Assembly (NCBI GenBank): GCA_964636945.1
Contig: CAZWVH010000002.1
Span: 10,299-74,298, forward strand
DNA: 64,000 nucleotides
DNA from: CAZADA01 sp964636945
Lineage (GTDB): Bacteria > Pseudomonadota > Alphaproteobacteria > Caulobacterales > Maricaulaceae
Direction: 5' to 3'
Made by a program: the position numbers and the translations under genes. Positions 8,899 through 18,531 of the stretch are shown one piece after another (the first letter of the stretch is position 1; the number at the start of each line of letters is the position of its first letter). The notes beneath the pieces are model-generated. The model made no database searches. It saw only the letters and a list, made by a program, of their open reading frames with translations, and was not told where the DNA came from.

Positions 8899-10050
8899 TC
8901 ACTTGCGCACCGCGCGCACGCGGGTTCCTTCCATAAACAGCGCAAGCTCGCCGCGTTTGAGCGCCAAAGCGTCCTCGCCAAAAATTTCCCGTCGCCAGCC
9001 ATGCAATGCAGGCACATTGGCGTCGTCATCGCGGGCGATCGCCTCTAAATCCGCCGACGTGGCCAACAAACGGGCCGCCACATCATGGTCCTCGGCGCGA
9101 ATGCGCAATAACACTTTCAGCAGATCAGCGATCGGCCCGACCCCGGCGGGCTTGGGCCCAGCAGCAGGGTCGACTTTAGGCGCGTTGGCTTTGGGGTCCT
9201 TCAACGCCTCAGCCACGGTTGCGGCAAGCTCCTTGCCCGCTCGCGAGCGCTCAAAGCCTTTGGGCACGGAGCGAATTGACCCCACGGCTTCAGGTGTCGC
9301 CGCGCCTTGCAGCGCCACCTCGTAGAGAACATCGTCCTTCATCACCCACGAGCGCGGCGTATTTCTCGATTGCGCCTCGCGTTCGCGCCATGCCGCTGCG
9401 GCTTTCAGCACGGCGAGATAAGGCGCTGTGCGTTTACGCAGTTTCAGCCGCCGCCAGGCCTCTTCCGGGTTCACCTCATAGTTGGCCGGATCGGTGAGCT
9501 GGGCCATGTCTTCGGCCAGCCAGTGCTCGCGACCACGCTCGGCGAGCTGATCGCGAACAATGGGATACAGATCACGCAAATGGGTCACATCAGCCAGCGC
9601 ATAGCGCATTTGCTTGTCCGACAGCGGACGCTTGGACCAGTCTGTGAAGCGCGACGATTTATCCACTGACCGTCCGAGCACAGACCGCACCAGACCGTCA
9701 TACGCGATGGAATCGCCCAGCCCCACCGCCGCGGCCGCCACTTGTGTGTCAAACAGCGGGACCGGGATCGTTCTGGAGTGGGTGTAGAAAATCTCCAAAT
9801 CCTGACGTGCGGCGTGGAACACTTTCATGACGCGCTCGTCCGCCATCACCGCCCAGAGCGGGGCCAAATCCATTCCCTTGGCCAACGGATCGATCAGCAC
9901 CTCCACCTCACCGGCGGCAGCTTGAATCAAGCACAGCTTGGCCCAGTAGGTGGATTCGCGCAGGAATTCGGTATCCACCGCAACAAAGTCATGCTTGGCC
10001 AGCGCGGCGCTTGCCTTGGCCAGCTCGTCCGTGGTTGTAATCAGCTCCAT
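8899..10050 (-). CDS. rnd: Ribonuclease D
   Basis: A 3'-5' exoribonuclease of the DEDDy family that trims tRNA and other small RNA 3' ends. The 383-residue protein has Exo I (FVAVDTEFLRE), Exo II (ARQDLEIF) and Exo III with Tyr (MRYALADVTHLRDLY), followed by HRDC-type helical domains. The frame extends upstream to 10137, but MELITTTDEL at 10050 fits the family N-terminus. No strong Shine-Dalgarno is seen. It converges with the ppx gene. Confidence 0.95.
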   Translation of the reverse strand: MELITTTDELAKASAALAKHDFVAVDTEFLRESTYWAKLCLIQAAAGEVEVLIDPLAKGMDLAPLWAVMADERVMKVFHAARQDLEIFYTHSRTIPVPLFDTQVAAAAVGLGDSIAYDGLVRSVLGRSVDKSSRFTDWSKRPLSDKQMRYALADVTHLRDLYPIVRDQLAERGREHWLAEDMAQLTDPANYEVNPEEAWRRLKLRKRTAPYLAVLKAAAAWREREAQSRNTPRSWVMKDDVLYEVALQGAATPEAVGSIRSVPKGFERSRAGKELAATVAEALKDPKANAPKVDPAAGPKPAGVGPIADLLKVLLRIRAEDHDVAARLLATSADLEAIARDDDANVPALHGWRREIFGEDALALKRGELALFMEGTRVRAVRK

Positions 10051-10157
10051 GACAAGCCGGTTTAGGTGATTTGCCCGTCCCTGTCGCGTGCGGATTGTGG
10101 TGGCGCCTGGGCACGGCGCCGATGGCCAATGGAGCACACAAGCGCTACACCGCGTTC

Positions 10158-10694
10158 ATGGCAAACTGGTCCACCCATTTTGTGCTCGATGTTGAAGCCG
10201 ACGGGCCATGCCCTGGGCGCTACAACATGATCTCGTTCGGACTGGTTTGGCTGGTCGATGCGGGCAAATCGTTCTTGGGCGAAGTGGCGCCAGTGATCGA
10301 TGATCCGGGGCTGGAGGAGGCGCGCGCCGTGTCCGCCGTCAGCTTCGAAACCCAGCAAAGCTACGCCGATCCGCACCAGGTCATGGCCGCCGCCCGCGCC
10401 TGGATGGTCGAGCACACAAAGGGACAACGCGCGACCATCTGGTCGGATAACCCCGCCTTCGACTGGCAGTTCTGGAACTGGTATTGCCACACATTCCTGG
10501 GCGAAAACCCGGCAGGATTCAGCGCCCGGCGCATTGGCGATCTCGACGCCGGCCGGCGCGGCCAGCCGCTCACCACCAATGCGTGGAAAAAACGCCGCCA
10601 GACGCCGCACACCCACAATCCCGTCGACGATGCGCGCGGCAATGCCGAAGCGCTGCGCTGGATTTTGGCCCAAATGGGTGTCGTTGTGGGGTGA
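10158..10694 (+). CDS. 3'-5' exonuclease-like protein (DEDDh superfamily)
   Basis: The protein starts with FVLDVEADGP, in which Asp and Glu match Exo I of the DnaQ/RNase T superfamily. ATIWSDNPAFDWQFWN provides the Exo II aspartate, and HNPVDDARGNAEALRW provides the His and Asp of Exo III. It is 178 residues from ATG 10158; an in-frame ATG at 10122 would add 12 residues, and a GTG further upstream cannot be excluded. The family includes small exoribonucleases such as the Rv2179c type, but I cannot assign a substrate. It is divergent from rnd, another exonuclease. Confidence 0.75.
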   Translation: MANWSTHFVLDVEADGPCPGRYNMISFGLVWLVDAGKSFLGEVAPVIDDPGLEEARAVSAVSFETQQSYADPHQVMAAARAWMVEHTKGQRATIWSDNPAFDWQFWNWYCHTFLGENPAGFSARRIGDLDAGRRGQPLTTNAWKKRRQTPHTHNPVDDARGNAEALRWILAQMGVVVG

Positions 10695-10720
10695 GGGGGC
10701 GTTGGAGTACGTTCCCCCTT
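10695..10720 (+). terminator. Hairpin after the exonuclease-like gene, possible terminator
   Basis: GGGGG at 10695-10699 plus CGT can pair with ACG and CCCCC at 10714-10718, leaving a TT bulge and a six-base loop. Only two T residues follow, so termination strength is doubtful. It lies just after the stop at 10692-10694. Confidence 0.35.
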
Positions 10721-10800
10721 GCTCCGCCCCTCCATAGCCCCCATACATCACTCATCCCGTGTTGCCGCGGCTGCTGAACCCGACAGCACGAGGATGATCG

Positions 10801-11334
10801 ATGACCGAGACTCGCTCTCGCGCTTGGCGCCGCCATCAAGCCGCCAAGCACCGGCGCGCAGCGCGCCATGCGCCAAACCCGCCTTGGGCGCACGAACAAA
10901 AGCAATGGACGCTGCTCTGGGCGCGGTGGCAAAAGCTGCATCGCGCGCGGCAAATCGGCATGCTCTGGCCGCGCCGGGAATGGGAGAAAGCCATGGCCGA
11001 GGCCGAGCCGGTGCGCGTGTTATTTGTGTGCAGCTTCAATCAATGGCGCAGCCCCACGGCTGAGCGCGTGTTCGCGCGCGTGGACGGGGTGGAGCCACGC
11101 TCGGCGGGTACGTCGTCCAAGGCCAAGCGGCGCGTGCGCCTGGATGATATCCGCTGGGCGGATGTGATTTGCGTCATGGAGGACAAGCACGCCCAGCGCC
11201 TGCGCGCCGATTTCCGCCAGGACATGGCGCACAAGGATCTGCATGTGCTCGACATTCCCGACGATTATCAGTTCATGGACGAGGAGCTGGTGGAGCTGAT
11301 CCGCGAGAAAGTGACGGCGGTGTTGGCGCGATAA
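10801..11334 (+). CDS. Low-molecular-weight protein-tyrosine-phosphatase-like protein with a basic N-terminal extension
   Basis: Residues from about 70 onward form a small phosphatase fold: VRVLFVCSFNQWRSPTAERV is the P-loop, with CSFNQWR fitting C-x5-R, and DIPDDYQFMDEEL sits where the family carries its catalytic Asp region. Typical members have CxGNxCRS, so Asn-Gln-Trp at these positions marks a divergent group. The first 64 residues are Arg-, His- and Trp-rich and have no counterpart I recognise. I keep the long start because GAGGA at 10789-10793 sits seven bases before ATG 10801; the core alone could start at ATG 10993. Substrate unknown. Confidence 0.7.
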   Translation: MTETRSRAWRRHQAAKHRRAARHAPNPPWAHEQKQWTLLWARWQKLHRARQIGMLWPRREWEKAMAEAEPVRVLFVCSFNQWRSPTAERVFARVDGVEPRSAGTSSKAKRRVRLDDIRWADVICVMEDKHAQRLRADFRQDMAHKDLHVLDIPDDYQFMDEELVELIREKVTAVLAR

Positions 11335-11423
11335 GGCCAGCATCGCCTACTCCTTCCTAAAGCAGAAAAGAGAGCAGTCAGTCGAGCAGTATGAGACTGG
11401 GCCAGCGCGCGCGCCGCGCCGGC

Positions 11424-11849
11424 CTAGCCGCACTCAATCCGGGTGACGATGCTGTTTTCGTCCAGGAAGATGCTCAAGCGCTCTTCGCGGAACTCTTGGC
11501 TCACCGCCGCGTCATGGGGCACCACGCGATACACCGATGGCAGGACGCGTCGATCAACGCCGATAATGTCTTGGCCAAGCAAACTATCCCAACGCGTGGC
11601 GTCACACTTGCGCGTGGGCGCATCGTCGGCGCTTTCTGCGTCTTTACGTTTGAAATCAAAGGGCTGGCGGGCGATCTCAATGCTGGTTTCGCCAAACACG
11701 TCGTCCTGAGCGGCGATCACCGTGGGCGCGTCCTCCACCTGACGCTGGGCGCGACCGCCATCATCAATGTCCCCCGACAAAGCGGCGCAGGCGGCCAATA
11801 AGCCAGCGGCGGCCGCACACGTGAGCGTTCTCACGACTGTTTCTCCCAT
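11424..11849 (-). CDS. Peptidase inhibitor I78 family lipoprotein
   Basis: The N-terminal segment ends in a lipobox (LLAAC), so this is a predicted outer-membrane or periplasmic lipoprotein of 141 residues. The C-terminal 60 residues carry the I78 inhibitor pattern: CDATRWDSLLGQ, then a basic/hydrophobic segment, then ERLSIFLDENSIVTRIECG, with the paired cysteines and the RL-x-I-x-x-D core. I78 proteins inhibit serine proteases; the target here is unknown. The start at 11849 has GAGAGGGGA about 11 bases upstream. It overlaps the end of holC by 19 bases and is last in the pepA-holC-inhibitor row. Confidence 0.75.
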   Translation of the reverse strand: MGETVVRTLTCAAAAGLLAACAALSGDIDDGGRAQRQVEDAPTVIAAQDDVFGETSIEIARQPFDFKRKDAESADDAPTRKCDATRWDSLLGQDIIGVDRRVLPSVYRVVPHDAAVSQEFREERLSIFLDENSIVTRIECG

Positions 11850-12277
11850 GAGCCAGATTTCCCCTCTCTCCAATATGAGACAGCACTACCTGACGCGCGC
11901 AAGCTTTTCCACCTCGCTCGTGCGTTTTCTAGCGCGTGCGCATCATCATTGGCGAAGAGGATAATGGTTCGCTGCACTTTTGGGTCCTCGACGGGGTCAG
12001 CGCCGTCGAGCAGAATGACCAGTTCAGCGCCATTGAGGTTCTCTGCATCGCGCGTGACCAAGACCGGCTGGCGCGAGGCATTGGGCGCATCAGCTCGACC
12101 ATGCGGCAGGAAGGACGCGTCGTCATACGTCCATAAATGGCGATCGAAATGGTCAAGTTTCGCGCCATCGCTGGTGCGCACAATGGCGCGCCAGTTCCGC
12201 GCTAACGCTTTGGACAGCAAGGCGGGCAACACATCGTCAACGCCGCGATACTCCAAATGGTAAAACCATGTTTCCAT
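11831..12277 (-). CDS. holC: DNA polymerase III subunit chi
   Basis: Chi is an accessory subunit of the clamp loader that binds single-strand binding protein. The 148-residue protein begins with WFYHLEYRGVDDVLPALLSKAL and contains LDHFDRHLWTYDDASFLPHG, the family signature, followed by PVLVTRD and VILLDGADP. Its position directly after pepA is a widespread proteobacterial arrangement. The 28-base spacing from pepA suggests one transcript. Confidence 0.93.
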   Translation of the reverse strand: METWFYHLEYRGVDDVLPALLSKALARNWRAIVRTSDGAKLDHFDRHLWTYDDASFLPHGRADAPNASRQPVLVTRDAENLNGAELVILLDGADPVEDPKVQRTIILFANDDAHALENARARWKSLRASGSAVSYWREGKSGSWEKQS

Positions 12278-12305
12278 CGCCGGTCACCGCGCTGCGCCAC
12301 CCAAC

Positions 12306-13793
12306 TCACGTGTCTTCATAGTTCTGCGCAACGAACTGTTCGAGCACGCGCACGCCGAATCCGGTGGCCCAAGTGGGCTCGCGCGGGTCGTCATTCTTCG
12401 CTTTCCAGGCCGTCGGAGCGATGTCGAGGTGCGCCCAGGGCGTATCATTGGTGTAGCGCTTCAGGAATTGCGCGGCTGTGATCGAACCGCCTGGCGGACC
12501 GCCAATATTCTTCATGTCCGCCACTTTGCTGTCGATCATCTTGTCATAGGCGGGCCCCATGGGCATGCGCCACAGTTTCTCGTCCGAGGCAAGACCGGCG
12601 GCCAGCAATTGATTCGCCAGTTCGTCGTCACTGGCGAACAGGCCCGCATAGTGATTGGCCAGCGAAATGATCATGGCGCCGGTGAGTGTGGCCAAATCCA
12701 CCATGAATTTGGGCTTAAACCGGTCCTGGCAGTACCAAAGCGCATCAGCCAGCACCAACCGGCCTTCCGCGTCGGTGTTGAGGATCTCAATGGTCTGACC
12801 GGACATGGAGGTTACAATGTCGCCGGGGCGTTGAGCATTGCCGTCCGGCATGTTCTCAACCAGTCCCACAATGCCAATGGCATTGACTTTGGCCTTGCGG
12901 GTGGCCAGAGCGCACATTAGGCCCGTTACGGCCGCTGCGCCGCCCATATCGCCTTTCATATCCTCCATGCCTGGGCCGGGTTTGAGGGAAATGCCACCAG
13001 TGTCAAATGTCACGCCTTTGCCCACAAAGGCGATGGGCGCTTCGCCTTCAGCGCCGCCATTCCAACGCATGATCGCCAATTGCGATTCGCGCACTGAGCC
13101 TTGTCCCACGCCCAAGAGGGCGCCCATGCCAAGCTTGGCCATGTCGGCTTCGCCAAGCACTTCCACTTCCAGCCCGCGTTCGGTCAGCCCATTGATCCGG
13201 CGGGCAAACTCTTCTGGGTGCAGAATGTTGGGCGGCTCGGACACGAGGTCGCGCGCCAACTCAACACCCGCAAACACGCCCGCATAACGCGCCCAAACCG
13301 GCTCCACGGCTCCAACGTCGTCAGCCACAATCGTAATCGTTTCAAGCGCCGGCTTGCGGTCGTCGGACAATTTGGTGCGATACGTATCGAAACGATAGCT
13401 GGCCAACTGGGCCCCAAACGCCGCGCGCGCAACCCATTGCGCATCGGCGTCCAATCCGTCCAGACGCAACACCGCTGAGTTCAACCCACTCATCAACAGT
13501 GCTCGAACCGCTGATGCGCCAGCGCGCTCAAACGAGTTCGCAGTGGCGTCTTCTTTTGCCCCCAGGCCCAGCACCACAACCCGGGCGGCGTCGATGCCCG
13601 GTAATGCATGAAGCGTGAGGGTCTCACCGACCTTATGACCGTATCGCGATGTCTCAATGGCGCGTGAAATCGCACCGCCCGCTGCGTCGTCAAATTCCTT
13701 AAACGGAGCAGACGATTGATCGCCCTTATAGTGGGGGATGACGATACTTTGCGCGCGCGCATCGCCGGGCGTCGACATAAAAGTGACTTGCAT
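12306..13793 (-). CDS. pepA: Leucyl aminopeptidase (cytosol aminopeptidase, M17)
   Basis: A two-metal aminopeptidase that removes N-terminal residues from peptides; in some bacteria PepA also acts in Xer recombination. The 495-residue protein shows GKGVTFDTGGISLKPG and MKGDMGGAA with the metal-binding Lys and Asp, and NTDAEGRLVLADAL with the signature Asp and Glu. A GTG codon two codons upstream is open, but GGAG lies seven bases before ATG 13793, so I choose the ATG. It is divergent from lptF across 143 bases. Confidence 0.96.
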   Translation of the reverse strand: MQVTFMSTPGDARAQSIVIPHYKGDQSSAPFKEFDDAAGGAISRAIETSRYGHKVGETLTLHALPGIDAARVVVLGLGAKEDATANSFERAGASAVRALLMSGLNSAVLRLDGLDADAQWVARAAFGAQLASYRFDTYRTKLSDDRKPALETITIVADDVGAVEPVWARYAGVFAGVELARDLVSEPPNILHPEEFARRINGLTERGLEVEVLGEADMAKLGMGALLGVGQGSVRESQLAIMRWNGGAEGEAPIAFVGKGVTFDTGGISLKPGPGMEDMKGDMGGAAAVTGLMCALATRKAKVNAIGIVGLVENMPDGNAQRPGDIVTSMSGQTIEILNTDAEGRLVLADALWYCQDRFKPKFMVDLATLTGAMIISLANHYAGLFASDDELANQLLAAGLASDEKLWRMPMGPAYDKMIDSKVADMKNIGGPPGGSITAAQFLKRYTNDTPWAHLDIAPTAWKAKNDDPREPTWATGFGVRVLEQFVAQNYEDT

Positions 13794-13936
13794 GCTCACA
13801 CTCCGGGGGAATTATGCTAAGGGCGGCTCTAGTGAAGCAAGCGCCGCGTGAAGCTGCGAGGCCTAGCGCATTGTGGCCACGAAGTGAAGATCATCACGCT
13901 TGATGGTCAGATCGACCCACACGGCATGAGAGGACT

Positions 13937-15070
13937 GTGCCCGTGCTGCATAACTATATATTGCGCCAAGCCATCTGGCCGCTGTTGTCGGCCATTACCG
14001 CGTTGGGCGCCTTGGCCTTGCTGACAGAAAGCATCTCATCGCTCGATCTGATCATTGACCAACGCCAGACCCTCATCACGTATTTGCAGATCACCGGGCT
14101 TGCCTTGCCGCAATTGGTTGCGCTGATTGTGCCTTTGGCGGTGTTTATCGCCTCTTTGTACGCCATGAACCGGTTGCAATCGGATTCAGAATTGATTGTG
14201 TGCTCGGCCGCGGGGATGGGCCGCTGGCAGATTGCGTCTCCGGTGGTCAAGCTGGCTGTCGTGGCGATGATCTTAAATTTCGCCATCAATGCCTGGGTCC
14301 AACCTGCGTCATTCCGTGAAATGCGCGAAAAACTCTACGAAGTGCGCGCAGATCTGGCCGCGCGCCTCATCCGACCTGGCCAATTTCGACAACCGGCGCC
14401 CGGACTCACGATTTACGCGAAGGAAAGCGAAGGACGCGGCCGGCTCATCGACCTCCTGATTGAAGACGCGAGCGATGAAAATCGACCCGTCACATATATG
14501 GCCAAGGTCGGCCAATTCACCGAAATTCGGGGGGAACCAGCCCTTGTGATGACTGACGGCTCCATCCAAGCGCTTGAAGAGAACGGCTCGCTGCAATTCT
14601 TACGCTTTGAGAGCTACCCATTCGAACTCACGACCTTTTTAGAAGGGCCTGGCAATCTGTTTTACAAACTCAGTGACCGGTATTTGCATCAGCTGATTTA
14701 CCCCTCTCCCGATTCGCCCTGGGATTGGCGAAACAGAGAGAAATTACTGGCCGAAGGGCACTACCGACTGTCCTCACCCCTGTTCAATGTGACGTTCGCT
14801 CTCATGGCCATGGCGGCAGTGCTGGGCGGGCAACACTCGCGCATGGGCTATACACGACGAATTATCGTGGCGTCCGTCGCCGCCTTGCTTGTCCGGCTTC
14901 TCGGTTTTGTCGCGCAATCAGCGGCTGCGGGAGATGTGAGTCTCAATGTCTTGCAATACCTGGTCCCGATCGCCGCGGGCGGTGTGGCGGCCATGGTGAT
15001 CATCAGTCCGGGAGGGCGACGAAAGCGATCAAAACCTAATCCTCAGCTCCAAGAGGCGCCGGCGGTATGA
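13937..15070 (+). CDS. lptF: LPS export ABC transporter permease LptF
   Basis: One of the two inner-membrane permeases that, with the LptB ATPase, extract lipopolysaccharide and push it along the periplasmic Lpt bridge. The 377-residue protein has six predicted membrane segments in the 3+3 arrangement around a central periplasmic beta-jellyroll domain (roughly residues 130-270). It starts at GTG 13937, supported by GAGAGGA at 13928-13934. It overlaps lptG by ATGA at 15067-15070. Confidence 0.94.
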   Translation: MPVLHNYILRQAIWPLLSAITALGALALLTESISSLDLIIDQRQTLITYLQITGLALPQLVALIVPLAVFIASLYAMNRLQSDSELIVCSAAGMGRWQIASPVVKLAVVAMILNFAINAWVQPASFREMREKLYEVRADLAARLIRPGQFRQPAPGLTIYAKESEGRGRLIDLLIEDASDENRPVTYMAKVGQFTEIRGEPALVMTDGSIQALEENGSLQFLRFESYPFELTTFLEGPGNLFYKLSDRYLHQLIYPSPDSPWDWRNREKLLAEGHYRLSSPLFNVTFALMAMAAVLGGQHSRMGYTRRIIVASVAALLVRLLGFVAQSAAAGDVSLNVLQYLVPIAAGGVAAMVIISPGGRRKRSKPNPQLQEAPAV

Positions 15071-16170
15071 GTAGTTTTATTCTACAACGCTATGTGGCGC
15101 GCCAAGTGATGCTCGGCGTCGCGATCACCTTGAGCGTGATCTTGGTGATGATTTTTTTGGTCGACTTTGTGGAGTTGTCGCGTGACCTCGGCGATCGGCC
15201 CGATGTTTCGCCAATTCGGGTGGCGGGTCTCTCGCTTCTGCGCGCGCCAGCATTGGGGGAGTCGACCCTCCCCTTTGTGTTTCTCTTCGGCGCCATGTGG
15301 GCCATGTATCGGCTCAACCGCAGATCGGAATTGGTGGTGATGCGGGCGGCCGGCATGTCTGCCTGGCGGTTTATTGCGCCCGCGGTAGTGCTCGCTTTTG
15401 TCACCGGAATTTTGATGATTACCGCCTTGAGCCCAGCCGCGGCGGAATTAATGGCGCAGTTCGAACGCCAACGGGCCCTGATTGTCAACGGCGATCGCAC
15501 GGGGATCACATTGAACGAGCAGCAGCTTTGGCTGCGTGAAGGTCGTGCTGATGGGCAAATTGTGATCCGGGCGCGAAGCTCGGACGCCGGCGCCAGCTTG
15601 CTGCGCAATGTCACCATGTTTCGTTATGAAATCGACGAGCAAGGCCTTCCTGAGTTTGTCAATCGGCTAGAAGTGGACGAAGCCGAATTGCGCGCAGGCT
15701 TCTGGCAATTGCGTGACGTGCGTGAATTCGCGCCCGACGCGCCGACCATTGTTCATGAACGGCTCGCCATCCCCACCGACATTGACCCCACATCCTTGGT
15801 GGACACCGACAGCGCACCGCGCACACTGACCATTTGGGAATTGCCGCGGCAGATCAAATTGCTGCAGGAAAACGGATTTGAATCCATCCAATATGAGTTG
15901 CGCTGGCATCGCCTGCTGGCCTTACCCACAACTTTGGCGGCCATGGCATTGGTGGCGTCGGCGGCATGCTTGAGGCTCACACGCCGCGGCGGTGCGTTTC
16001 AATTGGCGCTGCTCGCCGCAGTTGTCGGATTTGCCATGTATTTTGGCGATGAAATGCTCGCCGCACTCGGCGCCACAGAGCTTTTGCCGCTGCAATTGGC
16101 GGCATGGACTGCGCCTCTTTTCACATGCTTTGCGGCGCTATTCGTGATCTCCACGCTTGAAGAGGGATAA
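15067..16170 (+). CDS. lptG: LPS export ABC transporter permease LptG
   Basis: Partner permease of LptF. The 367-residue protein starts with LQRYVARQVMLGVAITLSV, has membrane helices at both ends and a periplasmic jellyroll domain in between, and contains NRRSELVVMRAAGMSAW, the cytoplasmic coupling-helix region that touches LptB. It is translationally coupled to lptF by a four-base overlap. lptD follows 84 bases downstream, so inner- and outer-membrane parts of the LPS machine are encoded together. Confidence 0.94.
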   Translation: MSSFILQRYVARQVMLGVAITLSVILVMIFLVDFVELSRDLGDRPDVSPIRVAGLSLLRAPALGESTLPFVFLFGAMWAMYRLNRRSELVVMRAAGMSAWRFIAPAVVLAFVTGILMITALSPAAAELMAQFERQRALIVNGDRTGITLNEQQLWLREGRADGQIVIRARSSDAGASLLRNVTMFRYEIDEQGLPEFVNRLEVDEAELRAGFWQLRDVREFAPDAPTIVHERLAIPTDIDPTSLVDTDSAPRTLTIWELPRQIKLLQENGFESIQYELRWHRLLALPTTLAAMALVASAACLRLTRRGGAFQLALLAAVVGFAMYFGDEMLAALGATELLPLQLAAWTAPLFTCFAALFVISTLEEG

Positions 16171-16254
16171 CTGACCAGCGTTCGTATAGACGCGCGCCCC
16201 GGTGTCGGTTATCCAAACAAGATAAGGGGTGTCACAACAAGACGGAGCACCGCC

Positions 16255-18531
16255 ATGGCGAGGGGTGGCCATCGCAATACATTCGCGGTTTCGGCGGCGC
16301 TGACCAGCTTAACAGCAGCAGCATTCGCAACGTCCGCCAGCGCGCAAGATCCCGCTGCGGCAACGGATTTGTCCGAGACGGTTTACCTGGAAGCTGACCA
16401 GGTCAAAGAAAACCGGCTCACCGGCGAGTACATTGCCAGTGGCAATGTGGAAGCGCGCTACGGAACGCGGATTTTGCGGGCTGATGAAGTGGTCTTCCGA
16501 CCAGCAGACGCTCGTGTGATTGCGCGCGGCAATGTGGCGATCGTGGACGACACGGGGTTGGTGACCTTCGCCGATGAAGCCGAATTGAGCGACGATTTGT
16601 CAGAAGCGGTCATTTCTGGATTCGCGGCGCGTCTGGACAATAACGCCACAATGGCCGCACGGGTCGCGACGCGCGACGCCAATGACGACTTTCGGATCGT
16701 GCGTGGATTTTATACCGCCTGTGTGGCCTGTGCGAAAAACGACCGGGAAAACCGCCCCACATGGCGTATCCGCGCCCGGCGCGTCACTCGTGACGCGAGC
16801 AAAGACGGGATTTTTTATCGCGACGCGGTGCTTGAGGTGAAGGGCGTGCCGGTGGCGTATTCCCCCTATTTCGCCCATGCTGACCCCACTGCTGACCGCA
16901 AGTCCGGTTTCTTACTTCCCAATCTGGGTGAATCGAGCCGGACGGGGACTTTTTACCAACAACCCTATTATTGGGCGATCTCGCCAAGTCAGGATCTTGT
17001 AATCGCGCCCCGGGCCATGAGCGAAGTAAACCCGTTGGTGGCCTTCGAGTATCGAAAGCGATTTTTTTCCGGCGGCGTCTTGGTCCAAGGCTCAGCCACC
17101 GCCGAAAAAGAAATCAATTTGTTGGATGACGGCGAGATTGCACGACTGACCGAAGAAGAACTCATCGCTCTCAATGCTGAGGATGCGGAGTTTCGCGGAC
17201 ACGTGTTTGGCGAGGGCGCTTTTCGCATCACCGAGAGTTGGACATGGGGTTTTGGCGTCGAACGTGTGACCGGTGACGCCTACCTTGATCGCTATGACAT
17301 TCCTGACGCCAATGTCCGTCGCGGTCTCTATCGCCGCCAGTCGCGCCGCTTGCTCAGCCAAGCTTACGCCGTACGCCAAACCAAGGATTCCTATTCTTCA
17401 ATCGCGGCGTTTGACGCGCAAGACCTGCGACTTGAGGACGAGGACGAGCTGCCCGTCGCCGCGCCATTTGCCGAAATCCGGAAGATGTTTGGGATGCGGT
17501 TTCTCGGTGGGCGAACAGAAGCAAGAGCCAATCTGGCTGTGTTGGAACGCCGCGCCGGCGTGGACTACCGTCGCCTGACCATCGAGACCGAATGGAACAG
17601 ACGCATTGTCAGCAAGAGTGGCGTGTTGTTTTCTCCGTTTGCGCTGGCGCGAGGCGATTTCTATTCGCTTCAGGGCGAACAACTTCCCGAAGATACCGTC
17701 AGTGGTATTGAAGAACCCATTGATACGCAGGCCACCCGAGCCCTTGGCAATATTGGGGCGGACCTGTCATTCCCCGTCGGACGAAGACTGGGTCCGATTG
17801 ATGTCGTGCTCGAGCCCATCGCCAATGTGACCGTGGCGCCTCAAGACGTGAATGACGACGAATTGGTGAACCTCGACAGTCAGTCCATTGACCTTGATGA
17901 AGCCAGTGTGTTTTCCGCGAACCGATCCACAGGGTATGACGTCTTTGAAGAGGGCGCCCATGCATCCGTGGGCGCTCGGGCATCGGCAGACTGGAGCAAT
18001 GACGGATCAGTCAGCCTGTTTGTCGGACAAAGTTATCGGGCTGAGGATTTGGGTCAGTTCGAACCGTCCTCAGGCCTTGATGGACGCACGTCCGATATTG
18101 TCGGGGCGTTGGCCATGCAGCTGGGCAGGCGTACAGAATTGGATGCGAAAGTTCGCGTGGACAATCAAGGCGGCGAAATCCAGCGGCTGGACGTGGTGGG
18201 GCGCACGGGAATAGGTCCCATTAGCGTCGGCGCCCGCTATCTTCAATTTGACCAGGAGCTCGCCGACCGGTCCCAACGCCCCGCCCGAGAAGCGAATGTG
18301 GATGTGGGCCTGGATATCACCCGCAATTGGAGCGCCTATTATCGATTTAATCGAGACCTGGACGCTGAGGAGACCCGGCGCGAATTCATTGGTTTGGTGT
18401 ACACCGACAATTGCACCCGCGTGGAAGTCGTTTACAAGAGTGAGAACTTCGAAGAACGCATTGCGGGCCGAGACGATTCCCTCACAGTGCGCTTTACGTT
18501 GGCAACACTGGGATCGTTTGAAAGCAATTGA
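16255..18531 (+). CDS. lptD: LPS assembly protein LptD
   Basis: Outer-membrane beta-barrel that inserts LPS into the outer leaflet with LptE. The 758-residue protein has a signal peptide (cleavage after SASAQ), an N-terminal LptA-like jellyroll (VYLEADQVKENRLTGEYIA, with LRADEVVF) and a long C-terminal barrel. Only three cysteines are visible: two in TACVACAKN near residue 160 and one in DNCTRVEV near the end. The proven E. coli protein uses four cysteines in two disulfides, so the pairing here must differ. It is followed by surA, whose product is needed for LptD assembly in E. coli. Confidence 0.93.
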   Translation: MARGGHRNTFAVSAALTSLTAAAFATSASAQDPAAATDLSETVYLEADQVKENRLTGEYIASGNVEARYGTRILRADEVVFRPADARVIARGNVAIVDDTGLVTFADEAELSDDLSEAVISGFAARLDNNATMAARVATRDANDDFRIVRGFYTACVACAKNDRENRPTWRIRARRVTRDASKDGIFYRDAVLEVKGVPVAYSPYFAHADPTADRKSGFLLPNLGESSRTGTFYQQPYYWAISPSQDLVIAPRAMSEVNPLVAFEYRKRFFSGGVLVQGSATAEKEINLLDDGEIARLTEEELIALNAEDAEFRGHVFGEGAFRITESWTWGFGVERVTGDAYLDRYDIPDANVRRGLYRRQSRRLLSQAYAVRQTKDSYSSIAAFDAQDLRLEDEDELPVAAPFAEIRKMFGMRFLGGRTEARANLAVLERRAGVDYRRLTIETEWNRRIVSKSGVLFSPFALARGDFYSLQGEQLPEDTVSGIEEPIDTQATRALGNIGADLSFPVGRRLGPIDVVLEPIANVTVAPQDVNDDELVNLDSQSIDLDEASVFSANRSTGYDVFEEGAHASVGARASADWSNDGSVSLFVGQSYRAEDLGQFEPSSGLDGRTSDIVGALAMQLGRRTELDAKVRVDNQGGEIQRLDVVGRTGIGPISVGARYLQFDQELADRSQRPAREANVDVGLDITRNWSAYYRFNRDLDAEETRREFIGLVYTDNCTRVEVVYKSENFEERIAGRDDSLTVRFTLATLGSFESN

